This document shows, piece by piece, positions 23,474 through 36,399 of a stretch of DNA of 64,000 nucleotides (positions are counted from its first letter, which is position 1; each line of letters opens with the position of its first letter). The notes under the pieces are model-generated. The model worked only from the letters and a program-made list of their open reading frames with translations, ran no database searches and was not told the DNA's origin. Made by a program: the position numbers and the translations under genes. Source of the DNA: Crocodylus rhombifer. Its lineage: Eukaryota > Chordata > Crocodylia > Crocodylidae. The stretch spans positions 130,841-194,840 of the forward strand of contig JAVSML010000943.1 of NCBI GenBank assembly GCA_038503035.1, in the 5' to 3' direction.

Positions 23474-26400
23474 ACCACACTGACCCATCCACTGAAATAC
23501 ATTGCACTGAAAATGGGTTAGCCCAATCTAGTGAATGTCTGCACACATTCAAAGTACACAGCTGTTGTGTTCACCCCAACCCTGAAGCTATGCTTTTCTT
23601 ACTGCCCCTGCCCCACCCCATCCAAACAGGATACTTTTAGCTCCCAGACTCCCCAACCCCAGGTTGGGCAGTGCCCCGCTATGGACCTACCAATATCTGT
23701 CCGCCACCCCCTTATTGGACCTGCTAGCCTCTCGGAATTCTATCCATACCTCCCTCTATCCCGAGTTACTTACACCAGGTTCCCAGTGTGGTTCCAGCAC
23801 CAGTGAACATCCCCACGTGCTCTTCCACATCTACAATCACACAGTTTAAAGTAAGCTGTGTGATTGCAGACTGGTCATGGCAAACATCTGCTTGTCCCCA
23901 GTGAGCTCTAACTTTTTTGTGAGCATCATATTCAGGTAACAATGCATAGTTCAGTAAGCTATTTGAATCTACACTAAATGTGACTTTTATTAGGTATAAT
24001 TTTTATTCCCCTTATTTGGAGATTGGGAAAAATGAGAGATTATAACTGATGCATGCTAATGGATTGTTTCTAAGGCATACTTTAATTATATCTCCTTTTA
24101 TTTTGTGTCCTCTAATTTGTCTCCTTGTATAAGATAGTTTTCTATCTATCTAATATTTTTGTTATCCATTTCTGAATCCTCTGTAATACTATTTTTGAGT
24201 TGAAGTATATTGGAGTATGTAGAACTACACACAGTATATGAACAGAGAGACCCATTGCTTTATATAATGGCACTTTAGTTTCTTATTAATGTCAACCCCA
24301 ATTCCATATGTATTATTACAATTTGGTTTTGTTTGTTTGTTTTTATCTGCTGCTGAATATGGAATAGGGTCTTCCCTGACAAGGTATTACCCCAGATCAT
24401 GGTACTACATACCTTCTCCAAACTCAACAAGTTGCTGTTTTCTAATATACTTCTCTAAAATCCAAAATTACTTTACATTTCATTTTTGTATATCTCACTT
24501 TAAAAAAAATGCAGTTAGAGATCTTGTTAGCAATTGCAACTTTTTCTTTGATATACATACACTTTTTTTGTTCAGAATCTACTGAACTATAGATAATTAA
24601 TAACTATTATGAACAGCACCACATGCAGTATGTTGTACTAGTGAAAGGAATAAAATTGTAGACGTGTTGGTTCCTTTTGTATTGATTTAAATAAGACATA
24701 TGTGGATTAAGGGAGAAAAAAAGAGAAGATTATAGTATAAAGCTTCCCCCACAGGTTAGTTTTCAAAAGAACTGGGACAGTGGTCATTCCACTAATCTAG
24801 TTTTGCTTTGTTTTTACTCGTTTAATATCTAGAATACAATCTTTGGCTGTAGTCACCAGTTGACAGCACGTTGATATAGGAGGTTAAATCTGTCTATGCA
24901 CTAACAATTGCATGACTGTGTTGGCATCAACCAAGTCCCTATTCATAAAGTATGACATAACTATCAAGCTATAGGAACGATAGTCAGTTCTAGCATAGCC
25001 TAGGTACTCAAGTACAAGGCCCAAAGGGTTACTGTTCAGTGTCAAGATGAATTGCCCCAGGAGTACAAGGAGTCTTGTCTGCATCATGTAACCATTCCAT
25101 AGAGTAGTTTGTTTCTTGAAAAAAGTATGTAAATAAATCCTGAAATGCTTCCTTCCCTACCTGGTCCATTCTTCTGAGCCTGTCATCCCCCGCCCCCCCA
25201 TACACACACCCCTTTTTTAGCTGAAGACTTGTCTCTTTCTTAGAGCCCTTTGATGATAAATGATCAGTTGCTTCATATTTAGTTGACTGTAAAACTAAAT
25301 TAAATTAAAGAACAAGCTATATATGAAGTCACTAAAGCATATGAGTGCCTCGATCTTGCCTCTGCCATCCTGCTGGCAATGCCTCAGTAAACATGCAATA
25401 AAATGAAAGATCCAGGATCTTCCTACACACTGAAAAGAGAGATACACTGCACTCTTATTGCTGTCGCCATCCCCAGAACATCCAGCATTATTGCTATAAG
25501 CTGCCAAAATCACTGAAGGCTTTGGCAACTCAAAGCAACATTTTGCATATTTGCACTACATACATTGCAGTGACAGCTGCTCAGACAGATTTCTGAATCT
25601 TTTGCACCACCAGTTCCCCATATATTCTTATCCTTGGTATTCCTTTCAAGAATAGAAAATACCAGCTGTTATTCCTGGCCACCAAGGCAGCAAATAGCAT
25701 TCTCTCTCCCTTTCCTCCCCCTCCCCCCCAATAAATATCTAAGGGAAGCAGTGAAATTTAGGCTTAGGAATGGCTTCCATTTCCCAATCAAACCCATAAA
25801 ATGTTATTGACTCATTCCTTCTCTCCAGCAGAGGACTGTGAAACTTCAGGGAGAATGAAATAAGAATAAATAAATAAAGGGCTGCAAATGGTGCCATTTG
25901 GATTTCTTAGTTTCTCAGAGTGCTTTGAAAAGTTAGACAAAGAGCTTTTTTTTTCTTTCCAGACTACTTATTTTTACACATCTTTGGCACAATAATACCT
26001 GATTCCAATGAAATAGATATAGGAATCAGTGTCATAGAAGAATCATATAAAAAAATAACATTAAATTCAAAATCAGAAAGTTTCAGAAATCTGAAAAAAG
26101 TAGCATATCATCTTTATTTGTAAGATGAATAAAGAAAAGATTTTCTTTTCCTTTTTTAAAAATTTTCATACACATCCATGAAGTGTATTAATATTTTTTA
26201 TTAACTGGCTATCTTTTTGTATATTATATAATTAATATATTTCGGTCCAAAAATTAGAAAATAATGCTATTAGAAAATAAAACTATTAGGAAAAAATACT
26301 AACTAGTAATTTTGTTCATCAGCTATTATATATTCAGCTTTGAAGTTGTTGCTAAAATTGAAGCAGAGAGGTTATGTCATATGTCTAAGAGAGGTGGGGA

Positions 26401-27937
26401 AGCACATCAGAATTCACAAAGCCATTATCTTGTCTTTCTTTAAGATCACCGCTGTCTGGAGTCTTACAGGTCACTGCATAATGGCTAGGAAGGTAGGGAG
26501 CTGTGATTGCTCTTTCTGATGAGATTGTTGCATTTGTAAATTGTGTGTAAAGCCCCCTTTATTGTTTCTCTATTCTCTCCCCTATTCCCTCCAGCTGCTT
26601 GCTTGTTTCATTTTAGATATACCTAAACTTTTAGGGTGATAACAGATATCACCTTTGTGCTAGTATAACAATTTTTATGGAGGCACAAAAGCCAAGCAAA
26701 TACATGTCCACACACTTTGTTGCATCAGAAATTCCCAAACCTTGTGATCATGTTATAGGTGGTTTCAATTTGTGCCACTTTTTTGTGGCAGACATCAGTT
26801 AAGTTTATAGCGGGAGAGTGGTCAGTCTGGAATTGTCCATTTTCTCCAGCTCCCCTGAGCAGGCACTTCTGGGGCTTCAGGAATCCAATCTTGTATGCTG
26901 TAGAAATTTCCATTGTGCCTCTGGCTCTGTTTCCCCCATTTGGGATTCCCCCAACTCCCACTGAGAATTCAGTGATGGTTTGGGGCTGGGATTGCTAATC
27001 AGTTGATTGGCAGTCTTAGCCCTGGGACCACACTGGAGCCAGCTTTCCTAGCTTTGGGAGATGCCCTGGAGTTTCCCCGGAGTGCAGCTGCAAGCAGGAA
27101 AACATGTTGGCCATTGTCCCACGGGAGCAATGGTAGGGACAACAGGTGATGTTGTTTCACCCAGTGAAGCAGAGGCACTGTGCCAAAACACATCCTAGGA
27201 CAGCTGATCAGCTTCATTTAACAATGACTACTTATATCCTTAGACATTAAACTTATTGGAGTAGAGCTACACGTTTGCATAATATTCTGCCCAATGGGGC
27301 TGAGATTTGATTGAGACCTTAGAGTAGGTGCTACAATGATAATGATTATGAGAACAGAGGATAAGATATAGTAGTTATAGCAAAAGGAGGAAGAGTTCTT
27401 TAGATCTGATGGTTTGGGTATTTTTTTCCTGTTTGATTTTCAGCCTGCCCTTAGAAGTCTCTCCTCTTCCCTGTCATAAGGGAGTCGGGGGATATCTGTC
27501 TGTGAACGCTTCCAGTTTTCCCTTCTCTTAGGCCCAAGGCCCACCTATGAAGTCTTAGGACTCATGTATAGGACTAGAAGAAGCGTCCTAGGCCATCAGT
27601 GATAATGAACTGAAAATGAACTGAAAATATAGGAATACTGACAGATATGTTCAGTTAAATGGGAAAACATCAGGCATGAAAAGTATGCTTATAGGACCAA
27701 TTGTCTATAATGTACCGGGATCACATTTTAGAAGTATATAACACTACCTGTAAACTGAAAATTGGCTGTCTTGTAGAGCCATGCATCCTTCAGAGAGGAA
27801 AATAAATAAGCATATTTTAAAATCCCGAGGAACTTTATAACTTTCTAAACTCTTCTCTAAGTTAGACCCAGATTAGTATGTATGTTCCTCCTAAGATCTC
27901 AGGTAGTGGAGGGAAAATAAAATAAAAACAATAATAA
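23474..27937. other. tract without recognised gene
   Basis: An 11-bp-arm inverted repeat, CAATCACACAG/CTGTGTGATTG, lies at 23834-23866 and may belong to a decayed MITE at 23.5-23.9 kb. A GC-richer island at about 26,640-27,240 starts 'tagggtgataacagatatca' and contains 'tgccacttttttgtggca'; it is probably another element, but without a clean partner terminus. The remainder is AT-rich, with nothing recognisable. Confidence 0.4.
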
Positions 27938-28930
27938 GTAGAATTCACGATCCGCTGGCTGGGAAATTGGCTTCGTGGTCGGACCCAGAGGGTTGTGATT
28001 GATGGCAGTCACTCATCATGGTGCCCTGTGACCAGTGGGGTCCCTCAAGGCTCTGTCCTGGGACCCATACTGTTCAACATCTTCATTAACAATGTGGACA
28101 TTGGAGTCAGGAGTGGACTGGCCAAGTTCGCCGATGACATCAAACTTTGGGGCAAAGCATCCACGCCAGAAGATAGGCGGGTGATCCAGGCTGACCTGGA
28201 CAAGCTCAGCAAATGGGCAGACGAGAACCTCATGGTGTTTAACATGGATAAATGCAAGGTTCTCCACCTTGGGAGGAAAAACCTGCAGCATCCTTATAGG
28301 CTCAGCAGTGCTACGTTGGTTAGCACTACAGAAGAAAAAGACTTGGGGGTCATCATTGACCACAAGATGAACATGAGCCTCCAATGCGATGCTGTGGCTA
28401 GTAAGGCAACCAAAATGCTGGCATGCATCCATAGATGCTTCTCGAGCAAATCCCGGGACGTCATTCTCCCCTTGTACTCAGCCTTGGTGAGGCCGCAGCT
28501 GGAGTACTGCGTCCAGTTTTGGGCTCCACAATTCAAAAAGGATGTGGAGAAGCTTGAGAGAGTCCAGAGGAGAGCCACGCACATGATCAGAGGTCAGGAA
28601 AACAGATCTTATGATGACAGGCTGAGAGCCATGGGACTCTTTAGCCTGGAAAAGAGTAGGCTCAGGGGTGATCTGATGGCCACCTATAAGTTTATCAGGG
28701 GTGACCACCAGGATCTGGGGGAACATCTGTTCACCAGAGTGCCCCAAGGGATGACGAGGTCGAACGGTCACAAACTCCTGCAAGACCGTTTCAGGCTGGA
28801 CATAAGGAAGAATTTCTTTACTGTCCGAGCCCCCAAGGTCTGGAACAGTCTGCCAGCGGAGGTGGTTCAAGCACCTACATTGAACACCTTCAAGAGCAAA
28901 TTGGATGCTTATCTTGCTGGGATCCTATGA
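27938..28930 (+). pseudogene. CR1 pol C-terminal part, uninterrupted reading frame
   Basis: The frame is open from 27938 to the TGA ending at 28930, about 330 codons; the true protein start is missing. It begins with the RWLGNWLRGRTQRVV segment of the RT palm, then SGVPQGSVLGP, the catalytic FADD at 28127-28138, the thumb and connection (KDLGVIIDHKMNM, RPQLEYCVQFW), and the C-terminal DIRKNFFTVRAP segment. There are no stops or frameshifts, so this is the youngest or least decayed CR1 in the window. It lacks the endonuclease and RT N-terminus and cannot retrotranspose alone. Confidence 0.92.
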
Positions 28931-29022
28931 CCCCAGCTGACTTCCTGCCCTTTGGGCAGGGGGCTGGACTCGATGATCTCTGGAGGTCCCTTCCAGCCCT
29001 AATGTCTATGAAATCTATGAAA
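27938..29022 (+). mobile_element. CR1 LINE copy 5, best-preserved fragment
   Basis: The 5' truncation point is at about 27944, inside RT. The 3' end carries the full CR1 terminal block ('gggctggactcgatgatctc', 'ggaggtcccttccagcccta') and two 'tctatgaaa' tail units ending at 29022. No clear target duplication flanks it, as usual for CR1. It shares its tail type with the copies at 20.7 and 47.6 kb. Confidence 0.95.
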
Positions 29023-31020
29023 TAATAATCCATCATTATTTTACTTGCATTCCATATGCACCTTTCCCCTCCAAGCATTAGCCCTCCAAATTGGGATGTG
29101 TCTTAAGTAAGAAAGCTGATTCTGGTGACAAAACAGAAGCATCAAAATGTTGTAATGACTGTCAGGGCCTCGGCTTCTCTCCGTTCTTTCGAACCAACAT
29201 TCAGCTGGGGCACAGACCATTTTTAACCCTCTCAGTCACTGCTGAATTTGTAAGAGCTTTCAGCTGAGCAGCCAAAAGCTGCAGCTGTGGGAGGGTTAAA
29301 GCTAGCTTTTGCCTATAGCAGCCAGTGAGCTGTCTGAGGGAGAATGTGGTCAGTTTTCAGCCCTGACTCTGCAAAATGTCTTTTTCTCTTCATTCTGAAT
29401 TCCCAAAACAATGTAACTGTCTTATTTGGAAGTGTGTGGTATTTGAGAAAATACAATAATTATTAATAAAGGTTCTCTTTGTGAAGTTAGGCTTTCCTAA
29501 CACTATAAGGTTTGTATGGAGCATAACGATAGCTGTAGTAATACGATAGAACAAATGAAAGCAGTGCTTCATGGATTTAAAAAAAAATATGACTTGCTAG
29601 ATAGTGGAGGTGGTGTAATTAATTAAATTGGTTCCAAATCAAATCCACAGTCAGTGGGAATCAATGAAACAGTCTCCGATTCAACATTTAACAGTGGTCT
29701 AAAAAAAGAAATAGATGATGAGGAGGCATAACCTCCAGAAGTTACTGGTCAACCACATGTGCAACATCTGGTATAGGAATGTGTTTTCAAAAAGTCTACG
29801 GTCCAGTTTCTAATCATAGATGTGACAGACATCTGTGTCTTAAAAAAAAATCTGCTTATGCACGCAAGCCAAGTAGCAGGTTGGCTTCAGCTTGTGGTGC
29901 TTCTGGGATTAGAAGTAGGACCTGGGAAAAAAAATAGCATGTCAAAAGTTTGAGTTTCACTTCAACTATTTCACACATGAATAAGCAATTCTTGTCCTCT
30001 TTCCTCAGCTCCTTTCTTTCCCCTACAAAGCTTTGGAGTTCAAATGTTGAAGCTCACTCCATATCATGTACCTTTTTCACATTACAATTTTTATGCTGCT
30101 GATTGCTCAAAAAGTCAGTATTGGCTAAATCTAAAACTTTCTTTGAGCTCCAGAAATATTTTATTTAGCCAGAAATCCGGCTGCTTTTCCTATATTGGTA
30201 ACAAAAATAGAAGCATGTTTAGCACACTGCACTGAAACAGCATATTTTAAATTATTTTTTTCCTGGAACTTGCTCTTATTCATGGGGGTTCATCAGTTTA
30301 TTATGAATCCATATAGTTCTGCTTTCCATATAAAATGAAAGTATTCCTGGTGAGTGCATGTTATATGTCATATATTTCACTTTCTGCAATTATCTGATCA
30401 AGACTACAGAATCAAACCAAACACAGCACATAGGCCCACCGTTTGTTCCACAATTGGAGCTTAAGGATGATTGAATATAATTTAATGACTGATGAAGGAC
30501 ATCAAACCACAAAAATTTTGAGTTGAGGTTTTTTTGTTTTTGAGTTTTTTTTAGCGGGGGGGTGTTAAAGTACCTATCTACATTATACCTGTTTTCAGAA
30601 AGGTACGATATAACCTATTTGACTATTGTAAAACAACATATAAAATACAGTGACTGAAGGGCAAAGTTGCAACTGACTTCTGTGTATTTAAGATGGATCT
30701 TCCAACACTTGTTCAAAATGCATTTTCATGGTTTATTTTGCTTTTCTTTTTATAATTCTAATTTTAAAAGATAAACTTTTTTTATCCTATTATTTACAAC
30801 TAAAGTTAATAAATTCTGACTTGAAAGAACCACTGTGCTCTGAAAGTGTCCTGGTCATAGTGGGTGAATTCCTGGCCATAAAAGCCAATGGTTCATTTTT
30901 CATACAGTTCAGTAGATCCAGGATTTCAATGATATTTTTCTTTCTCTTTTATATTTGTTTTTTTATAATTTCCAGGTCCACCAAGGCTTGTAATAAGCTC
31001 TGTCTCTACAGGTCAGAGCA
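29023..31020. other. AT-rich tract, no gene recognised
   Basis: Includes T/G low-complexity sequence at 30530-30562. No exon or repeat tail is recognised. The frame 30728-31024 is hydrophobic but unremarkable. Confidence 0.5.
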
Positions 31021-31365
31021 GTGATGTACCTTGTGCTGCAGCTATTTGTCTCTGGGCAACACCCATGCCACGTGCGCTTTGTTGCTTGGCATGTTACCCC
31101 GGGGGCGCTTGGGGAGGCTGGCCCCAGCAGCCTTACCTGGGATCCTGGACACCCTGGGGCTGCAGCAGTGGTAATCCTGCTGGGCAGAGCCTATCTGGAA
31201 GCCACAGTGCGGCTCCGGGTGCCCCAGCTTTGCTTTTCAGCAGTATGCACTGCCCATGTGTACACTGCTCCAATGTTTTTTTCTGTGGGTTGATTTTTTT
31301 TGACCCCTGGATAACCAGAGGTAAAAAATAAAAAAACCATGAAAAAAAAATGGAGCAGCACATGC
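31021..31365 (+). mobile_element. GC-rich non-autonomous element, copy A
   Basis: Collinear with 51030-51365. Shared blocks in order are: 'acaccca/cgtgccac', 'gttacccc/gttgcccc gg', 'ggctggcccca/tagcagcctta', 'ggggctgcagcagtg/gggctgcacctgcagtg', 'cttttcagca', and the terminal 'aggggtaaaaaa..accatg.aaaaaa'. Termini were not found, so the copy looks truncated at both ends. Frames at 31021-31363 are within the repeat. Confidence 0.65.
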
Positions 31366-32853
31366 TACATGTTTATGCTAACTCAAACTATGTCAGCAGA
31401 TTGTAATGCCCTGGTTTATTAAGTCATAATGAAAGAACTACTAATCACTATTTGGCCATTTATTCACATTTCCTTTTATCAGGAAACTCTGCTACACTTA
31501 AATTACAAGGCCCAAATTCAAAGCCTCCTGAAATCAATGTGAACTTGTCTTTAAGTACCATGATTAAATTATAGCTTTTTAAGATTAATGCAGAAAAGTA
31601 TCTACAAATATTTTGTCTTAAAACTGTGTTGATCAGTCTTTCAAGTCAAGTCAGTCCTGAGGCTGCTCTGACCATTGGGGTGCCTTAGATGCTGTAACAA
31701 CTCTCTTCCGCTCTGATGACATTAGCTGAGCTGCTTTGCATCATTGTTGATTCGTCAGGCAGTGACCTGGCAGCACCCATATCCTCTCCAGGTATGGATG
31801 GCCGCTGGCTTACAGAGAGATCATCCACCCTTTGACAGGTACAGATTTTAGTCCTGCTGGGTGTCCACACACCCTCGTCACCCAGGCTAGCCCAGGGACA
31901 GGGGCACCAGTTTAGTCACTGACAACCCAACCATGGAATAAACTGTACTGGTTTACATGGTACCAGATAGCAGATCAAGAGAGGCCTGGCCTGATGCAAG
32001 ACTAGTTTTGCAAGAGTTGATGATTTGAAAAGAATTCATGTGTTTCTGTTTTGTTTTCTTTTTTAATTAGCAGTAATGAAACTGACCTAGTGGGATGAAG
32101 TGAACTACAGCTGTAAAATTTAAGGAAAATTTACTGTGTGAGTAATCACTTTTTAAGAAGGGAAGGAAAAACTATCAAGTGCAGTTGTTTAACATAAATT
32201 AATTAGGCTATTAGTCATTATGGAACTCAAAACAAAATATAAAAGAAACTTTAAAGAAAAACCTAAGGAATCAAAAATGTTCTTTTGTGACCTAATTCAG
32301 CATTTCACTACCCTCCCATCCTCCACCCCTTGACTCCCACAACCTGTCTCCTACTTTCAGAGTTAAAAAAATAACATGGCAAATGTAACACAATTGTAAC
32401 ATAAAATCTTTTATGGAATATGCAATGAGCAGATTTGGCGAGCTCTAATTTACTGTGTTTTAAACTTTATTCTTTTATTTGTTTATTTACTTCATATATT
32501 GACAGAAATGAACTGAAAGGAACAATAATTATTTTGTATGAAAGCTCTTTGCCTTAATGGTGATGACTTAATCAAGCTACAAAATAAAATTTCATTTCCA
32601 TAAGAAGGTAAAAGTACAATCACATCTGGCATGAAAACATGGACATCTAAATTTCAAATTTTGTCTTCACAATTTAATGTGTGTAAATATTTGTGGCAGT
32701 AAAACTTGCTGGGAGAAAGCAAGCACAGAAATAAAGATGGGCATACATCAATCACTGTTTCTAGATTTTGAATCCTTAGACTGGATACAGAGAGCAAATG
32801 TTTTTGAGAGCAGATGGTCTATTCAGGAAAAATTGAAATTGGTATAAGTTTCA
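31366..32853. other. AT-rich tract, no gene recognised
   Basis: A weak copy of an old sauropsid repeat ('aaattcaaagcctcctgaaa' then 'tcaatg') lies at 31505-31560. The segment 32080-32720 is AT-rich with several TAATTA/TAAT motifs and no repeat signature; it could be conserved non-coding DNA, but conservation cannot be seen from one genome. Confidence 0.4.
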
Positions 32854-33142
32854 GGTTCTGTACACACATATTAAATTTACTTTGCCCATCAGTGTTGCCT
32901 TCAAGGATGCAGTTTTGTTTCAGGGAAATGCTTCTGAAATCAGAAGTCGTTCATCTGGATCTATGCAGCATCATGGGCAGCTGAACTGACCCTGTCAATC
33001 AGCTATACTAATTAGTTCACCTGAAGTGCTGCACAGACACAGCTATACTGCTTTTGGTTTCAGAGAAAGTGCGCCGGGAGCAGTGCAGCATGCTTAAGGG
33101 CAGTGCTGCTGGGCACAGTAAATTTATTGTGTAGATATGACC
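32854..33142. mobile_element. MITE with about 33-bp terminal inverted repeats
   Basis: The left end 32854-32887 ('ggttctgtacacacatatta' continuing to 'ttgccca') matches the inverse of the right end 33111-33142 ('ggtcatatctacacaataaa' continuing to 'gtgccca') at roughly 26 of 33 positions. The interior is about 220 bp with no coding. No clear target duplication is seen. hAT-like by terminus style ('tctacac'). Confidence 0.7.
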
Positions 33143-33861
33143 TAAAAGAATTAAATATGATTAGTAATTCATTCAAGGAAGAGTACTAGAGGCTATATCA
33201 TTTTTCTTCTGTTTGGATGATGAAATATTTTAAATTTTGGACAAAAAGCTTTGTTCTCTGTTTTAGATGATCAGCTATCAGGTGATTAGAAAAACAACAC
33301 TCTTATTTATGTGGGAAACTATATATGATAAAAAATAGACTAGTGAGTAGCTGAATGGTCAATGCAGTGTTCCCCTCCTAGTCTGAGAATTATTAGCCCA
33401 AAATATTTCTAAATACCTACCAATAGCATATTCATTTCAGAACATCAAGGATGATGTATTGTATTTGTACTGGCAAAGAGTAGCTTACCTGTTTCTAATA
33501 AATAGCTTATTTTATATTTTTTGGAGTGCAGACTATCATATCTTTCCATTTATAGCAGATAAGTCTTAATTTCAGATTGATTCATGTCAAAAGTTATCAT
33601 TTAAAAATGTCGGTCCAGCTTTTGTAGATTGGGACACAGGATAATAACCTTATTGGGGGGGAGGGGGAGTTGTTCAAGCTGTTACTGAGTAAACACAATG
33701 GATTATGAGCTGTGACAGACTGGCTAACAGACACACAAAGATGTCACTCTATAAATTAGCTTTTATTTATTAATTGGCTTTTGCCACCACATCCACTGCC
33801 AACTTATATAAAACAGGTTTTACTGACCCTGGCCACAAAGGTTGTAAAGTTTCCACACCAG
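33143..33861. other. AT-rich tract, no gene recognised
   Basis: Includes a short G-run at 33654-33668. Nothing else is recognised. Confidence 0.5.
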
Positions 33862-34141
33862 GACATCCCTTGGAGGAACTAGGAACAATGACCACAAACT
33901 GATGGACAGCAGATTTAGGTAAGACATCAGGAAGAACATTTTTACAGTAAGGGTTGCCAGAATCTGGAATGGGCTTCCAAGGGAGGTAGCGCTCTCCCCT
34001 ACCTTGGGGGTCTTCAATAGGAGGCTAGACATGCACCTGACTGGTGTCATCTGACCCCAGCACTCTTTCCTGCCCAGGGCAAGAAGTAAGACTCAGTGAT
34101 CTACTGAGGTCCCTTCTGACCCAAACATCTGTGAATCTATT
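33862..34141 (+). mobile_element. CR1 LINE copy 6: last part of pol plus 3' UTR
   Basis: Starts near the 'aggaacaatgaccacaaact' segment of the CR1 pol C-terminus and runs through 'tctggaatgggcttccaagg' to the tail 'ggtcccttctgacccaaaca'. It is a '-cttctgaccc' subfamily member like the 4 kb and 43 kb copies. The residual pol (about 33880-34050) is frameshifted. Confidence 0.88.
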
Positions 34142-35648
34142 TATCTCTGCAGAAGATCTGCCTGTTGCAGGAAACAGGCAATGGGTACTAGTGGAAACAT
34201 ACATTCAGGTCAAGCTACAGCATACATAAAGAGAATAAAGACAGGCAATGTCCTCTATTCATTGTTGCCAAGAAAACATTTTTGTAAAAAGTTCTTCATT
34301 TCCTGTTATAGTTTCTCAAGTTGATGCAAGCATAATGTTGACTTAAAGGTAGTTATTTTTTAAAACAGATGTGAAGAAAAGGGCTTTTAAAAAAAAATAT
34401 AATACTATTGCCTCCATGAAAAGGATACTCCTTTAGCTGAGTGAGAAATCCTTGTGAGGTTGGTATGTATTTTTTTCTAAGAACTGCACTAGTGACTCCA
34501 TTAAGTCAACATGGAGTCCAGTTAGCACTAGTGGGGATACTCTTCTGAGACGAAATAAGAAGCAAAGCGGTCACTCACTCCCAAGCAAGGATCAGAGGAA
34601 CCCAAGAGTATACTGCTAAGTGTAAAGGAAAAGGGGAAAAAATGAATCCTGAGGCCCGTTCCTTAGTTTAATATCTAAAATTTCCAGGGCCATAGGATGC
34701 ATTGGAACAGAATACTCGAGAATTAATACAGTTAAACATGCAACCAAAAGCACGGTTGGGGAGGAATTAGAAGGGGTGAGTTAGGCACCAGGTAAAAAAG
34801 CAACAATTCATCAAAGCCTAAGAATTTCTTTAATGTTTATTGGAAAATGAATACACTTCCATGGCAGTCTCTGCATATGCAAAGTCCGTCTTTCTGAAAG
34901 CATATGTAGCATATTTCACTCAGTCAGGAATAATTAATAAAAATATTAATATTAAATAATAAAAATAGTTTTTTTAGTGCTTTTAGTGCTGTTTTTACAT
35001 ACTAATGGTAGTGTCAGCCATTCCTGACACAGTACATTGAGGGTGTGAACCATGAGTGGCACATGCAGGTATTTGCCTGAGGTACGTAACTTGGTGCAGG
35101 AGGTGATGGGAGGAGGGAAGGCTGGTGATACCATGGCGGGGGGGGTTGCTCTGTCCAGTGGAGAAAGTTAGGAGTCTAAAAATACCCCAATCAGGGTCAG
35201 GGGGGAGGTAAGAACAGCACAGTTCCATGGATTGGGGTAAGTAGCTGGGCATTGCCAATCCTGGGGCTGTGCTATAAACACATGCAAGCATTCAGTAGGT
35301 TGGGTTAACTCTTCCTAGATTGGATTAAGCCTTTCTCAGTCACCTCTGAGGTGAACTAACTTAAATTGCAAGCACCATTTTTTTTGTGTGTGGCTATTTA
35401 AGCTCTGTGAACACCTGCATGACCCAGCACTTAGATCAACTTAAACCTGGTCAGGTTGATCTTAAAGTAATATGTGTACGTACCCTGAAAACATGTATGT
35501 GTAAGGTCTAGGATTTTCAGAAGAGCATTAGGACATTAGAAATTCAGTGCATCGATACATTTCAAACAGGATTTGGGTACTTAATTATCTTAAGTTCCTT
35601 TGAAAAATATTTTTCGCTGTCAATTAGCGTAGATGAAGTTAATTTGTA
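34142..35648. other. AT-rich tract with one imperfect hairpin
   Basis: 'GCACTAGTGACTCCAT' and 'ATGGAGTCcagttaGCACTAGTG' pair at 34486-34534. The segment ending near 35495 ('ttgatcttaaagtaatatgt' then 'gtacgtaccc') looks like a MITE terminus without a clear partner. No gene is recognised. Confidence 0.45.
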
Positions 35649-36070
35649 CAGGGTCTTCTTAAAGTCCTTGTGCACATTTAAACTTTAATAACTTAGGTTG
35701 TAGGTATGATAGAAACAATATGTAAATGGAATTTAAAAGCAAATTTATTAACGTTTTAGGACAACTAGAGTGCACAATTCTAGACTTCACAAGTAATAAT
35801 GAATTTGTTCTTATTTCAATTCCTTTGACAAATGAAAAATGGCTACTGTAGACGAGAAGGTAAATTGTGTCCTATGGGTAGCAGAAATGAAGTCCATATT
35901 AGCTGTGAGAAGAAAACGGTTGTTATGTTGAAGTCCAGCATTGTGTACTCTAGTTGTCCTAAAACTTCAATATATTTGCTTTTAAATGCCATTTACAGAT
36001 TGTTTCTATCATACCTACAAGCTAAGTTATTAAAGTTTTAAAAGTTCACAAGGACTTTATGAAGACCCTG
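35649..36070. mobile_element. mariner-type MITE with long (about 140 bp) inverted repeats
   Basis: The left arm 35649-35790 and right arm 35937-36070 are inverse copies, close to 88% identical by eye. Both start CAGGGTCTTC (A/T)TAAAGTCCTTGTG from the outside, a terminus style of mariner-family elements (compare 'cagggtgtcccaaaagtcc'). The left flank is TA; the right flank is CA, consistent with a mutated TA duplication. The spacer is about 146 bp. The open frame 35832-36041 spans spacer and arm and shows no transposase motif, so the element is non-autonomous. Confidence 0.85.
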
Positions 36071-36153
36071 CATATACAGTTTGTACATACAGTGCATTCA
36101 TTTTAGCAGCTTTTTGGTGATGGCTACTGTCTAAACTTCTAGTAGAAAACCCT

Positions 36154-36248
36154 GGGGCCTTCACAGAATAGGATTACGGCAATATAACTCCATTCACTTT
36201 AGTGTAGTTACTCCAGAGTTTTACATGTTATCAGGATAAGGCTCAAAG
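36154..36248 (+). repeat. old sauropsid interspersed repeat scrap
   Basis: 'ataactccattcactttagt' followed by 'gtagttactccagagttttac' and 'tcaggataaggctcaaa' resembles a repeat common in turtle and crocodilian DNA ('ggagttactccagatttaca', 'agatcagaatctggccc'). Family name not assigned. Confidence 0.4.
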
Positions 36249-36316
36249 TACAGGTTTTAAGGCCATTGGTTAATTACACATAGCGTCCCAGTAAAATATT
36301 TCCCCACAAAAGTTCA

Positions 36317-36382
36317 GTTACATAAAATAAGTAATGGGCACATTATGTATTTTATGTAACTTAACATAAAGTTACATAAAAC
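36317..36382. repeat. AT-rich inverted repeat
   Basis: GTTACATAAAATA at 36317-36329 is exactly inverted at 36348-36360, and 'gttacataaaac' recurs at 36371-36382. Possibly a remnant of a MITE adjoining the GC-rich element. Confidence 0.6.
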
Positions 36383-36399
36383 TTACATGTTATTAATTC

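Noticed and set aside
23510..23905. A MITE bounded by 'gtgaatgtctgcacac' and 'ggcaaacatctgcttg'
   Set aside because: The two ends do not align as inverted repeats; only the internal 11-bp palindrome is supported.
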